Assembly: GCA_902491215.1 (NCBI GenBank)
Contig: CABUGV010000010.1
Coordinates: 1-64,000 of the forward strand
Direction: 5' to 3'
DNA: 64,000 nt
Source: 43-108 sp001915545
Lineage (GTDB): Bacteria > Bacteroidota > Bacteroidia > Bacteroidales > Bacteroidaceae
The notes below the pieces were generated by a model, which saw nothing but the letters and a program-made list of their open reading frames with translations, was not told where the DNA came from and did not search any database. Positions 42,160 through 50,947 of the stretch are shown one piece after another. The translations under genes and the position numbers were made by a program. The first letter of the stretch is position 1. Every line of letters begins with the position of its first letter.

Positions 42160-44775
42160 TTAGAGTTCAGCAAGCTCTATTACTTTTTCAACAGCCATGT
42201 TCAAACCTTCTGGATTCTTTCCTCCGGCTGTTGCAAAGTGAGGCTGACCGCCACCGCCACCCTGTATGAGTTTAGCAGCTTCGCGGATAATCTTGCCGGC
42301 ATTCTTTCCTTCTTTTGCAAGGTCGTCGCTCAGTGCAACTGTCAGTCCTGGCTTGTTTTCTGAAACGTGTCCTATAGCAACGAGCAGGTTTTCTGTATAT
42401 TGAGCTCTGAACTGGAATGTGATGTCCTTGATGCTCTGTGCATCAGCGATAACTACACCGCTTATGACCTTCACTCCGTTTACAGTCTTTGCACGCTCGT
42501 CGAGCATCTTCTTGATTTCCTGAGCCTTCTGTGCCTTGAACTCGTCAATCTGCTTCTTCAGACTCTGGTTGTCTTCGATGTATTTCTTTATGGCTGCAGT
42601 CAGGTCTGGAGCATTGTTGAACAGTTCACGGATAGAAGTTACTGTGTCCTGCACATGATCAATCATCTCTTCAACCTTGCTTCCTGTGATTGCCTCAATA
42701 CGTCTGATGCCGGCTGCAATAGAGCTTTCCGACAGGATGCGCACCATTCCGAGTCTTCCTGTAGACTTGGCGTGGCAACCTCCGCAGAATTCAACAGATT
42801 TGCCGAACTGTACCACACGTACCTTGTCGCCGTATTTCTCACCGAAGAGGGCGATGGCTCCGAGCTTCTTTGCCTCTTCGATAGGGCAGTCGCGGTATTC
42901 CTTGAGAGGTATGTCCTCGCGTATTCTTTCGTTTACGATGTGTTCTACCTCGCGGAGCTGTTCTGGAGTAACCTTTTCGAAATGAGAGAAGTCAAATCTC
43001 AAACCGTCAGGAGTTACGAGCGAACCCTTCTGCTCAACATGTGAGCCGAGAACCTCTCTCAACGCCTGGTCGAGCAGGTGAGTACATGTGTGGTTGGCCT
43101 CGCATGCACGTCTCTTTTCAACGTCAACGCATGCCATGAATTCAGCTTCAGGATGCTCAGGCAGTTTTTCTGCAATGTGTATAGGCAGGTTGTTCTCTCT
43201 CTTAGTGTCGAGGATGGCAATTGTTTCGTTTTCGCTTACGATAGCACCTGTGTCACCGACCTCACCACCCATTTCAGCATAGAAAGGAGTCTTGTCGAGA
43301 ACTATTTCATAAACAGTACCCTTCTTCTGTTTTACTTCGCGGTATTTCAGAATATGGCAGTTGTATTCAGTGTAGTCGTATCCTACGAACTCGCATTCGC
43401 CTTCTTTCAGAACTACCCAGTCGCCTGTTTCCACTGAAGCCGCATTGCGCGCGCGTTCCTTCTGCTTCTGCATTTCAGCATCGAAACCTGCTTCGTCGAC
43501 GCTCATGCCATTTTCGCGGCAGATAAGTTCTGTGAGGTCAAGAGGGAATCCGTAAGTATCGAACAGGTTGAAAGCCTTGTCGCCGGCAATGACGTTTTTG
43601 CCTTCAGCCTTGGTCTGCTCCATCACGTTTGTCAGCAGTGATATACCTTTCTCGAGAGTACGCAGGAATGAGTCTTCCTCTTCCTTCATCACCTTCATGA
43701 TGATTTCTTTCTGTGCCTTGAGTTCAGGGAATGCATCGCCCATCTCTTCAACGAGTGTCGGCACAAGGCTATACATGAATGCTTCCTTCTGTCCGAGGAA
43801 TGTGTATCCGTATCTTACCGCACGTCTGAGGATTCTTCTGATTACGTATCCGGCCTTTGCGTTGCTTGGAAGCTGTCCGTCGGCTATAGAGAATGCAATC
43901 GCTCTCAAGTGGTCTGCAACGACACGCATTGCCACGTCAGTCTCTTCGTTGTCGCCGTATTTCACACCGGCAATGTCGCCTATGACCTTGATTATCGGCT
44001 GGAACACGTCTGTATCGTAGTTCGAAGTCTTGCCCTGCAGTGTACGTACGAGGCGTTCAAATCCCATACCTGTATCGATAACCCTTGCTGGAAGCGGTTC
44101 GAGTGTATGGTCGGCCTTGCGGTTGTACTGCATGAATACTAGGTTCCATATTTCTATAACTTGAGGGTTGTCCTTGTTGACGAGCTGTGCTCCAGGAATC
44201 TTCTTCTTCTCTTCTTCCGAACGAGAGTCGATGTGGATTTCCGAGCAAGGTCCGCATGGTCCTGTGTCGCCCATTTCCCAGAAGTTGTCGTGCTTGTTGC
44301 CGTTGATGATGTGGTCGGCAGGCAGGAACTGAGCCCAGATTTGTGCTGCTTCTTCATCTCTTTCCAGACCTTCTTCAGGTGAACCTTCGAACACTGTTGC
44401 ATAAAGGTCCTTCGGATTGAGCTTCAATACGTCAACGAGATATTCCCATGCCCAGCTGATAGCTTCCTTCTTGAAGTAATCGCCGAAGCTCCAGTTGCCG
44501 AGCATCTCGAACATTGTGTGGTGGTACGTGTCGTGACCCACCTCTTCAAGGTCGTTGTGCTTACCGCTTACACGCAGACACTTCTGTGTATCAGTCATAC
44601 GTCTGCACTTAGGCTGTACGTTTCCGAGTATGATATCCTTGAACTGGTTCATTCCGGCGTTGGTGAACATCAAAGTCGGATCGTCTTTAATGACCATCGG
44701 TGCAGATGGCACTATCAGGTGGCCTTTGCTTTCAAAGAATTTCTTGAAAGACTCTCTGATTTCTTTTGCTGTCAT
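42160..44775 (-). CDS. alaS: Alanyl-tRNA synthetase
   Basis: An 871-residue class II synthetase. Catalytic domain (1-250) with MTAKEIRESFKKFFESKGH and FTNAGMNQFKD; tRNA-binding region; editing domain (about 560-720) with the zinc-type motif NHTCTHLLDQAL and CGGCHAKSTG; C-terminal C-Ala domain ending in GGGGQPHFATAGG. The length matches the family. Its promoter is at 44869-44900. Confidence 0.97.
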   Translation of the reverse strand: MTAKEIRESFKKFFESKGHLIVPSAPMVIKDDPTLMFTNAGMNQFKDIILGNVQPKCRRMTDTQKCLRVSGKHNDLEEVGHDTYHHTMFEMLGNWSFGDYFKKEAISWAWEYLVDVLKLNPKDLYATVFEGSPEEGLERDEEAAQIWAQFLPADHIINGNKHDNFWEMGDTGPCGPCSEIHIDSRSEEEKKKIPGAQLVNKDNPQVIEIWNLVFMQYNRKADHTLEPLPARVIDTGMGFERLVRTLQGKTSNYDTDVFQPIIKVIGDIAGVKYGDNEETDVAMRVVADHLRAIAFSIADGQLPSNAKAGYVIRRILRRAVRYGYTFLGQKEAFMYSLVPTLVEEMGDAFPELKAQKEIIMKVMKEEEDSFLRTLEKGISLLTNVMEQTKAEGKNVIAGDKAFNLFDTYGFPLDLTELICRENGMSVDEAGFDAEMQKQKERARNAASVETGDWVVLKEGECEFVGYDYTEYNCHILKYREVKQKKGTVYEIVLDKTPFYAEMGGEVGDTGAIVSENETIAILDTKRENNLPIHIAEKLPEHPEAEFMACVDVEKRRACEANHTCTHLLDQALREVLGSHVEQKGSLVTPDGLRFDFSHFEKVTPEQLREVEHIVNERIREDIPLKEYRDCPIEEAKKLGAIALFGEKYGDKVRVVQFGKSVEFCGGCHAKSTGRLGMVRILSESSIAAGIRRIEAITGSKVEEMIDHVQDTVTSIRELFNNAPDLTAAIKKYIEDNQSLKKQIDEFKAQKAQEIKKMLDERAKTVNGVKVISGVVIADAQSIKDITFQFRAQYTENLLVAIGHVSENKPGLTVALSDDLAKEGKNAGKIIREAAKLIQGGGGGQPHFATAGGKNPEGLNMAVEKVIELAEL

Positions 44776-44868
44776 TGTTTATATAATGCTTAATTCTTTA
44801 TGTCCTGAAGTTTGTGCCTTTGTTGTTTTAATATGTAGTCAAAAACAGCCAAAAGGCAATAAATCATG

Positions 44869-44900
44869 CAAAGATATATATTTCAGTTAATTTGAGCAAA
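44869..44900 (-). promoter_or_regulatory. Promoter of alaS
   Basis: On the minus strand TTTG (44900-44897), a 20-base spacer, then TATCTTTG (44876-44869): a full -33/-7 match, about 95 bases ahead of the ATG. Confidence 0.8.
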
Positions 44901-45006
44901 CTGTAAGCATCAAGCGCCCGAATGTTTTAGTTTTTTTTGTCGTATTTGAATGTGCGTTATGCATATACATGTTTTTTCGTTCACTATGTTTTCTTCTGCA
45001 TGTCCG

Positions 45007-45155
45007 CTTGCCGATAGACCGGATAATGTAGTCCCCTTATATTAGGATATATAGGCATTTTTGTCAACTTGTATTGTCTCCCATGTGCTAAATCTTGCCG
45101 ATATCGGCAAGATTCGTTATCTTTACAGCACGTAATGAGCTTAAACTTGCCGATA
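45007..45155 (+). promoter_or_regulatory. Operator/promoter of the Fic gene
   Basis: The 10-mer CTTGCCGATA occurs at 45007-45016 and 45146-45155, and as the arm of a perfect 24-base palindrome at 45091-45114. The palindrome covers a TTG (45095-45097) that, 20 bases before TATCTTTA (45118-45125), fits the -33 element. The last copy ends four bases before the ATG. This is what autorepression by the HTH-bearing Fic protein would look like. Confidence 0.75.
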
Positions 45156-45159
45156 GAGT

Positions 45160-46050
45160 ATGAAATACATTTCAGTTTCAGAATATGCCTCCAAATATGG
45201 AATATCAGAACGTACAGCACGAAATTATTGCGCTGTAGGAAAGATTGAAGGGGCTGTTTTGGTTGGTAAAACATGGAATATCCCCGAGGATGCAGTTTTG
45301 CCTGCGCGAAAAAAGCGAAATGAAAAAATTATGCCGTTGCTTGCTGTTCTTCGTGAGCAGGAAGACATCAAACTGAAAGGCGGGATATACCATCGTATTC
45401 AGATTGATCTGACCTATAACTCAAATCATATCGAAGGCAGTCGTTTAACTCATGACCAGACAAGATATATTTTCGAGACCAACACGATAGGTTTTGAAGG
45501 TGTAAGTATAAAAGTCGATGATATTATTGAAACCACAAACCATTTTCGATGCATAGACTTAATCATAGATAGAGCAACCGAGTGCCTGACGGAAGGACTT
45601 ATAAAAGAACTTCACCTTATTCTCAAGTCTGGTACCTCTGATAGTCTTAAAACATGGTTTGCCGTCGGCGATTATAAGCGTTTGCCTAATGAGGTGGATG
45701 GAAATGAGACTACAGCTCCGGAAAAGGTGAAAAACGAAATAAGTGAACTGTTCAAGGAGTATAATGCCAAGAAACAAAAGACTTTCGATGATATTCTTGA
45801 CATGCACCAAAGGTTTGAATCAATCCATCCTTTCCAAGATGGTAATGGTCGTGTAGGAAGGTTGATATTGTTTAAGGAATGTCTTGCCAACGGCATTGTT
45901 CCATTCATTATTACCGATGAACTTAAGATGTTTTATTATCGCGGTTTGCAGCATTGGCCGAAGATAAAAGAATATCTTAGGGATACCTGCCTCACGGCCC
46001 AGGACAATTTTAAAGCTTTGCTGGATTATTACAGAATACCATATATGTAA
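45160..46050 (+). CDS. Fic-domain protein with N-terminal HTH (AMP-transferase type)
   Basis: A 296-residue protein. The N-terminus (1-50) reads SVSEYASKYGISERTARNYCAVGKIEGAVLVGKTWNIP, a MerR/excisionase-like helix-turn-helix. The Fic core contains HPFQDGNGRVGR at 223-234, the catalytic loop that transfers AMP (or another nucleotide moiety) to a target hydroxyl. An inhibitory helix motif, S-N-H-I-E-G at 88-93 ((S/T)xxxE(G/N)), precedes it, so it is a class II, self-inhibited Fic. No toxin or antitoxin partner lies nearby. Regulation: see the operator at 45007-45155. Confidence 0.88.
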   Translation: MKYISVSEYASKYGISERTARNYCAVGKIEGAVLVGKTWNIPEDAVLPARKKRNEKIMPLLAVLREQEDIKLKGGIYHRIQIDLTYNSNHIEGSRLTHDQTRYIFETNTIGFEGVSIKVDDIIETTNHFRCIDLIIDRATECLTEGLIKELHLILKSGTSDSLKTWFAVGDYKRLPNEVDGNETTAPEKVKNEISELFKEYNAKKQKTFDDILDMHQRFESIHPFQDGNGRVGRLILFKECLANGIVPFIITDELKMFYYRGLQHWPKIKEYLRDTCLTAQDNFKALLDYYRIPYM

Positions 46051-46180
46051 TAAAGCCTCTTCGGCTGAGTCTATGTTGCATAGGTATGACTCCACCGACA
46101 ATTTGTGTTATGGTATTATAAATATGCGACGTTTTTCTGATAACACCATTTGCAACTATGATAGACTTTACGAATCTTAG

Positions 46181-46783
46181 TTATTTAAGTTGTTTGGGAT
46201 TTGTAAGTACTACGCCGTTAAAGAAAACATTTTCGATGCAAAGTCCATATTTATTCAGCTCGTTTTCAATATCTTGTGTGGCCAAAACAGAAAATGTTAC
46301 TACATAATTTTGAAGCAATATAGAGTATTGAACCATTAACATTTTTATATCTGAGTTTTTGAATCTGTCATCTTGGGCTAGATTATATGTGACTTTCGTT
46401 TTAAGAGCGTTTTTCCCAGCAAAAATAACTTTTCCAGTTTCTATAATCTGGGCCCCTGTTATTTCCTTGAACGCATCTTTTTGTCCACGTCTTAATTCGG
46501 ACTCATATGACCATATGTCGTTTGTTGACGCTTTTATTGGTGTTGCTGTTATATATGCAACGGTTCTTGTTTCTATATCAACAGCTCCAAATACAGCATC
46601 TTTTTGTCTAAGCGGTTGTTTGGTCCATAGTAAATCTTCATGCAGATTCCAATAAAAACCGCATGTGTAGTTCGTGTAAGTTTTATTATTTTCATCCCAT
46701 TTGTCATTCATAGATTGTGCGTTTGAATGACAGACAGAAAGAATTGATACATATATTATTATCAATAGTAATTTTTTCCCCAT
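46181..46783 (-). CDS. Secreted protein of unknown function
   Basis: A 200-residue exported protein. The signal peptide (1-23, ending HSNAQS) is clear, followed by TYTNYTCGFYWNLHEDLLWTKQ and an alpha/beta domain with FKEITGAQIIETGKVIFAGKNALKTKVTYNLA. I do not recognise the family. The frame is open to 46921, but the ATG at 46783 gives the signal peptide and follows a -7 box at 46900-46907. AT-rich like its surroundings. Confidence 0.65.
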   Translation of the reverse strand: MGKKLLLIIIYVSILSVCHSNAQSMNDKWDENNKTYTNYTCGFYWNLHEDLLWTKQPLRQKDAVFGAVDIETRTVAYITATPIKASTNDIWSYESELRRGQKDAFKEITGAQIIETGKVIFAGKNALKTKVTYNLAQDDRFKNSDIKMLMVQYSILLQNYVVTFSVLATQDIENELNKYGLCIENVFFNGVVLTNPKQLK

Positions 46784-46906
46784 TTTAAGTTCCTTTTTTG
46801 AGATTCTATTGACTGTTTTTATACAATAGATTACTTCGTAGCTATTGCCCTTGATGTATTGCTTATTAAGCGACTTATTTAATATATCTTTTATTGATGC
46901 AAAGGT

Positions 46907-46974
46907 AATTTTATTCCTCATAAATTAATATAAAAATTAAAATTTTATTCCTCATAAATTAATATAAAAATTAA
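46907..46974. repeat. 34-base tandem repeat, two full copies
   Basis: Copies at 46907-46940 and 46941-46974, identical by eye, with eight bases of a third. AT-rich core TTTTATTCCTCATAAATTAA. It lies just upstream of the -7 box of the gene at 46181, covering its -33 region. Confidence 0.85.
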
Positions 46975-47156
46975 AATTTTATCTTTTTGTAATGTTTTAT
47001 AACTAAAAAAGTCTAATTCGCCATTTGTATCCTGATCGTTCTGTTCTATGCTATAGCTTGTATTCGCTTTTTTATAGAAATGATAATTAATATTTATTAG
47101 TTAAGCTGACATTCTTATGACCTATAAAATAGCCATCCGGTTAAGTGTTGTGTTTA

Positions 47157-47259
47157 TTCCGAGGGCTCACAATTATCTTTCCGAGGGCTCATCGTTTGAT
47201 TTCTGAGCCCTCGGAATTTCCTTTGCGAGCTCTCGAAATGAAAATTTCAGGCGCTCGTG
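47157..47259. repeat. GAGGGCTC-type palindromic repeat cluster, copy 3
   Basis: Units TCCGAGGGCTCACAATT (from about 47158), TTCCGAGGGCTCA (47179-47191), TGAGCCCTCGGAA (47204-47216), GCGAGCTCTCGAAAT (about 47225-47239) and GGCGCTCGTG (about 47250-47259). The second and third form a 13-bp inverted repeat. Same core as the other two clusters. Confidence 0.75.
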
Positions 47260-47316
47260 TCTTTTCGTTTGACGTTCTTGGAAATTATTGGTTGAATAGT
47301 AAATGTAATTGGCTGT

Positions 47317-47660
47317 ATTGTAAAGTTATTTTACAGTTAAGATTTATGTAAGTGTAATACGTTGATAGTCAATGGATTCGTTTTGTGTATATCTTTGTTG
47401 CTGTTTTAGGTATAAGGGATTTTTAATTGTGAAGTTATTCCTTAGAGTTGCAAAGATATATTACTGTTAATATGATATGTAAAACTTAATATGTTGATAA
47501 TCAGTAATTGGGATTTGTAATATGCCTCTGCGATTATTTCTTGGTAGAATAGCCTTTAGATTGTAAAGTTATTTTACAGTAGTGTAAAGAAATTTTACAG
47601 TTGAAATTTAGTACTAAAATGTAAACCGTTGATAATCAATTGATTTGTTTTGTGGCATGC
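47317..47660 (+). repeat. Three degenerate leader repeat units upstream of the barrel gene
   Basis: Units begin at about 47317, 47426 and 47560. The first and third share the 17-base palindrome TGTAAAGTTATTTTACA (47319-47335, 47562-47578; 21 bases identical), the third has a second copy TGTAAAGAAATTTTACA (47583-47599). Each unit then has GTTGATAATCA (47361, variant; 47493; 47628) followed by TTTG-rich sequence. Looks like regulator sites; see findings. Confidence 0.7.
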
Positions 47661-47739
47661 ATTTTGTTACTAATTTAAGCAGAAGGGGCTTTCTGATATG
47701 GGGCTGAAAATTTTATAAACCTTTATAACTGACGATATT

Positions 47740-50625
47740 ATGAAAAAACAGTTGTTGCAGACGTTACTGCTTTTTATGCTGTTCCCGTTATTGGCAACAG
47801 CCCAGAACAGCGGGAAAAAGAGCATTCTTTACGGCCGTGTGGCCAACAGATTCACCAAGGCTCCGATTGAGGATGCGAAGGTATATCTGCTGGACAGCGA
47901 CAGTGCGGTGCTTGATTCTACCTTGTCGAATATGGTGTATGACAGCTACAGGGGCTCATATGAATTCAGCATATATCGTCCGGGACTGTACTATCTGCGT
48001 TTCGTTCATCCAGGATATGAGAGTGTAACGGTTCCTTGCGAGGTGAAAAAACTCAGGAAGAGCGGAGGGGACATCAAAATACGCAAAGTGACGTATATGC
48101 AGCGTGATTTTGTCCAGTCGTCAGAAGAGAATGCCGATACGCTCGATGAGGTCAAGGTGGTTGCTACGAAGGTGAAGTTCTATCACCGTGGCGATACCTT
48201 GGTGTATGACGCTGATGCTTTCAATCTGCCGGAAGGTTCCATGCTCGATGACCTCATACGCCAGCTTCCAGGTGCGGAGTTGAAGGACAACGGCGTTATC
48301 CTCGTCAACGGCCGTCAGGTGGACGTGCTCCTGCTCAACGGCAAGGATTTCATTACGAGCGACAACCGCCTGATGCTTGATAACCTGCCGTACTACATGG
48401 TGAAGGAACTGAAAGTATACGAGCGTACGGCACCGGCTCTTTTCGAGAATCCTATGTACAAGCAGTATGTGATGGACGTTGCCATGAAGCGCCAGTATGT
48501 AACCGGATGGATTGCCAATGCCGAGGGCGGATACGGTACTTCGGACAGTTACATGGGACGTGTGTTCGGACTAAGAATGACCGAGAACTCGAATCTGTTC
48601 GTCTATGCGAACGTCAACAACCTCAATGATTATTCCAAGCCTGGGACGCGCGGCGACTGGACGCCAAATTCCTCCACATCTGGAACTATCACTAACAGGC
48701 GTGCTGGTCTCAATTATACAATAGACGGCAGCGGGACTTTCAAGGGCAACGGCAATCTGGACGTGTCGCACAACGACAATACTCAGGATGGCCGAAGCAA
48801 TACGACGAACTTTCTTTCCGGAGGCAACACGTATCAGAATGCATTCAGAAGCAGCCGCACGTGCGGATGGAACATCGTTACGGACCACAGCCTGAGGTTC
48901 AACATGGAGTCGTCGTATAGGGTTAGTTTGATGCCGCATTTCGAATATCACAAGAACAAAGGACGTAGCCGCTATGTCTCCGCGCTTTTTTCGGAAGACA
49001 TGACTGATCTTTACGGCAAAGATTTGTTGGACAGCATTTCATCGCCCGACCCCGACGGACTGATTCGGCGCATGGCTATAAACAGACTCATGACTTCGAA
49101 CCTTGACGAAGGCGATAATCTGTCAGGACGCCTGTCGATTAATCAAGGGTATAAGGTTTCCAATATTGTATATAGTCTCAATGCGAGATATGCATATTTC
49201 GGCAATTGGAATGAAAATTTCAGCCACTACAGATTGGACTATCCTGCATCCGCCTTTACAGATTACAGAAACAAGTATACTGATGCATCGGTGGAAAAAC
49301 ACGATTTCAATGTCTTCGCCGATGCCAGAATTGCGTTCGATACTGAAACAAACTTGAATATTTCCTATATGTATTCATCGGTATGGACTAACAGCAACAC
49401 CTCGTATTATCTGTTGAATAAGCTTGACGGATGGGGCGCAGATTCGGAGAACAAGCTCGGAAGTCTTCCTTTTGACTATGAACTGCTTTCTGCTATGGAC
49501 ATCGACAATACGAATGACTATAAACAGCGCAACCAGCGTCACACGGTAAGGGCCATCTTCTCAAAGAATATTTTAAGCGGTGAAAATACGTACGAGATAA
49601 GAATGGAACTTCCGTTCCATCTTGGAATATATGATTTGGACTATCGACGTGCCGGCAATCTGTATACACCGCATAAAGAAAAATTCTATTTTGAACCTTA
49701 CGCGAATTTTGTAGTACGCAACAAACGGAGCCGTGCGGACATCACATACAATTGCTACAGAAGCATCCCATCGCTGCTGAACGATGTGATGTACAACACA
49801 AGTGACCCGCTCAATATTTATGTTGGAAATTCATCGCTGAAGGCCGCTTATATGCATAAGCTTAATTTTTCCTACCGCAAGACTCTTTCAGGACAAAGGA
49901 TGTACAATGTCGGAGTATCGGGCGGTTTGACACAGAACAAGGAAACGATGAGCTATGTCTATGACAAGTCGACCGGTGTGAGGACGTTTACTCCGTGTAC
50001 GGTCAACGGTACGTGGAACGCGGGTGCAAAACTCGGTTGGAGCCTTCCGCTGGACAAGAAGAAGCTGTGGACTTTTAATTCTAACACCTCAGTGAACTAC
50101 TGGAACAGCGTTGACATGGTGGGTGTGGACGATGCGTCGGAAACGATAGTTGCAACGGAGAAGATGAGAAACGGCAATCTGTATGTAGACGAGACTCTAA
50201 GACTGAATTATCGTCCTTCGTCGAAATACGACTTCGGGTTGAAGTGTAATTTCCACTATCTGAATTCGAACAACGAAAATAAGGATATAGACGTTCTCAA
50301 CGCCTATGACTTTGATTACGGTGTTACGGCAAAGGTTGACCTGCAGCTTGATTTCCAGGTATCCACGGATCTGACTATGTACAGCCGTAGGGGGTATAAC
50401 GACAGAAGTATGAACACCGACGACCTGATATGGAATGCACGTCTGAGCAAGCGGTTCATGAACGGAAATCTTGTAGTCATGCTTGATGGGTTCGACATCC
50501 TCGGCAATCTGTCCAGTACGTACAGAAAAGTCAGTGCCACAGGTATTGTGGAGTCTTTCAACAGGAGCATCCACAGATATGCCCTGCTGCATGTAGTATA
50601 CAAATTCAATAAAAAGAAAAAATAA
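47740..50625 (+). CDS. Outer membrane barrel protein, TonB-receptor-like (paralogue 1)
   Basis: A 961-residue outer-membrane protein. Signal peptide (1-21, ending LATAQN), carboxypeptidase-regulatory-like domain (about 28-110), then the plug-like block DEVKVVATKVKFYHRGDTLVYDADAF and EGSMLDDLIRQLPGAELKDNG with LLNGKDFITSDNRLMLDNLP (about 135-225), and a barrel to the C-terminus ending HVVYKFNKKKK. No TonB box is evident. It is about half identical by eye, in the plug part, to the protein at 51222, so the two arose by duplication. Neither has a SusD partner. It is followed by the small Cys-rich ORF. Confidence 0.82.
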   Translation: MKKQLLQTLLLFMLFPLLATAQNSGKKSILYGRVANRFTKAPIEDAKVYLLDSDSAVLDSTLSNMVYDSYRGSYEFSIYRPGLYYLRFVHPGYESVTVPCEVKKLRKSGGDIKIRKVTYMQRDFVQSSEENADTLDEVKVVATKVKFYHRGDTLVYDADAFNLPEGSMLDDLIRQLPGAELKDNGVILVNGRQVDVLLLNGKDFITSDNRLMLDNLPYYMVKELKVYERTAPALFENPMYKQYVMDVAMKRQYVTGWIANAEGGYGTSDSYMGRVFGLRMTENSNLFVYANVNNLNDYSKPGTRGDWTPNSSTSGTITNRRAGLNYTIDGSGTFKGNGNLDVSHNDNTQDGRSNTTNFLSGGNTYQNAFRSSRTCGWNIVTDHSLRFNMESSYRVSLMPHFEYHKNKGRSRYVSALFSEDMTDLYGKDLLDSISSPDPDGLIRRMAINRLMTSNLDEGDNLSGRLSINQGYKVSNIVYSLNARYAYFGNWNENFSHYRLDYPASAFTDYRNKYTDASVEKHDFNVFADARIAFDTETNLNISYMYSSVWTNSNTSYYLLNKLDGWGADSENKLGSLPFDYELLSAMDIDNTNDYKQRNQRHTVRAIFSKNILSGENTYEIRMELPFHLGIYDLDYRRAGNLYTPHKEKFYFEPYANFVVRNKRSRADITYNCYRSIPSLLNDVMYNTSDPLNIYVGNSSLKAAYMHKLNFSYRKTLSGQRMYNVGVSGGLTQNKETMSYVYDKSTGVRTFTPCTVNGTWNAGAKLGWSLPLDKKKLWTFNSNTSVNYWNSVDMVGVDDASETIVATEKMRNGNLYVDETLRLNYRPSSKYDFGLKCNFHYLNSNNENKDIDVLNAYDFDYGVTAKVDLQLDFQVSTDLTMYSRRGYNDRSMNTDDLIWNARLSKRFMNGNLVVMLDGFDILGNLSSTYRKVSATGIVESFNRSIHRYALLHVVYKFNKKKK

Positions 50626-50947
50626 AAAACGTTGGCGGAACAAACATGATAAAAGGATTATGCGTAAAAAGTTACGCATGTTGTTGATTTTTAGCAAGTT
50701 TTACACGGATTGTAGGAGAAATCAACGCACCTATTATTCTGAAATACGTTAACTATAAAAATAATAGACACATTGGTAGAGTTAAGTATGTGCAGAATTA
50801 TTTCCGCCAACGAGTAGTTATAATTAATGAGAAAATGTAGATGTTTTTGTTTCACTTTTATTAAAAAGTATGCTTATGAAATTGAAAAAAGTCTTTAGTT
50901 CCCATTTCAATGGACATTCCTATATTAGGAGCTGACGCAGAAGTTAA
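50626..50947. other. Region between barrel 1 and the Cys-rich ORF
   Basis: Contains an 11-bp inverted repeat CGTTGGCGGAA (50630-50640) / TTCCGCCAACG (50802-50812) spaced by 161 bases, a hairpin ATGCGTAA-AAAG-TTACGCAT (50660-50679), and short frames at 50827 (23 aa, MRKCRCFCF...) and 50910 (27 aa) that cannot be supported as genes. Confidence 0.55.

Larger units (their letters stand above)
44776..45159. other. Divergent region between alaS and the Fic gene
   Basis: 384 bases with the alaS promoter on the minus strand (44869-44900) and the palindromic Fic operator and promoter on the plus strand (45007-45155). Nothing else coding is seen. Confidence 0.6.
46784..47739. other. 956-base AT-rich region, no gene seen
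   Basis: Holds the promoter of the gene at 46181 (-7 TACCTTTG on the minus strand, 46900-46907), a 34-base tandem repeat (46907-46974), a GAGGGCTC cluster (47157-47259), and three degenerate ~110-130-base units (47317-47660) ahead of the barrel gene. I see no protein-coding frame. Confidence 0.7.

Noticed and set aside
50827..50898. 23-aa ORF starting MRKCRCFCF just upstream of the Cys-rich ORF
   Set aside because: Too short and unsupported by any pattern; kept only as a remark.
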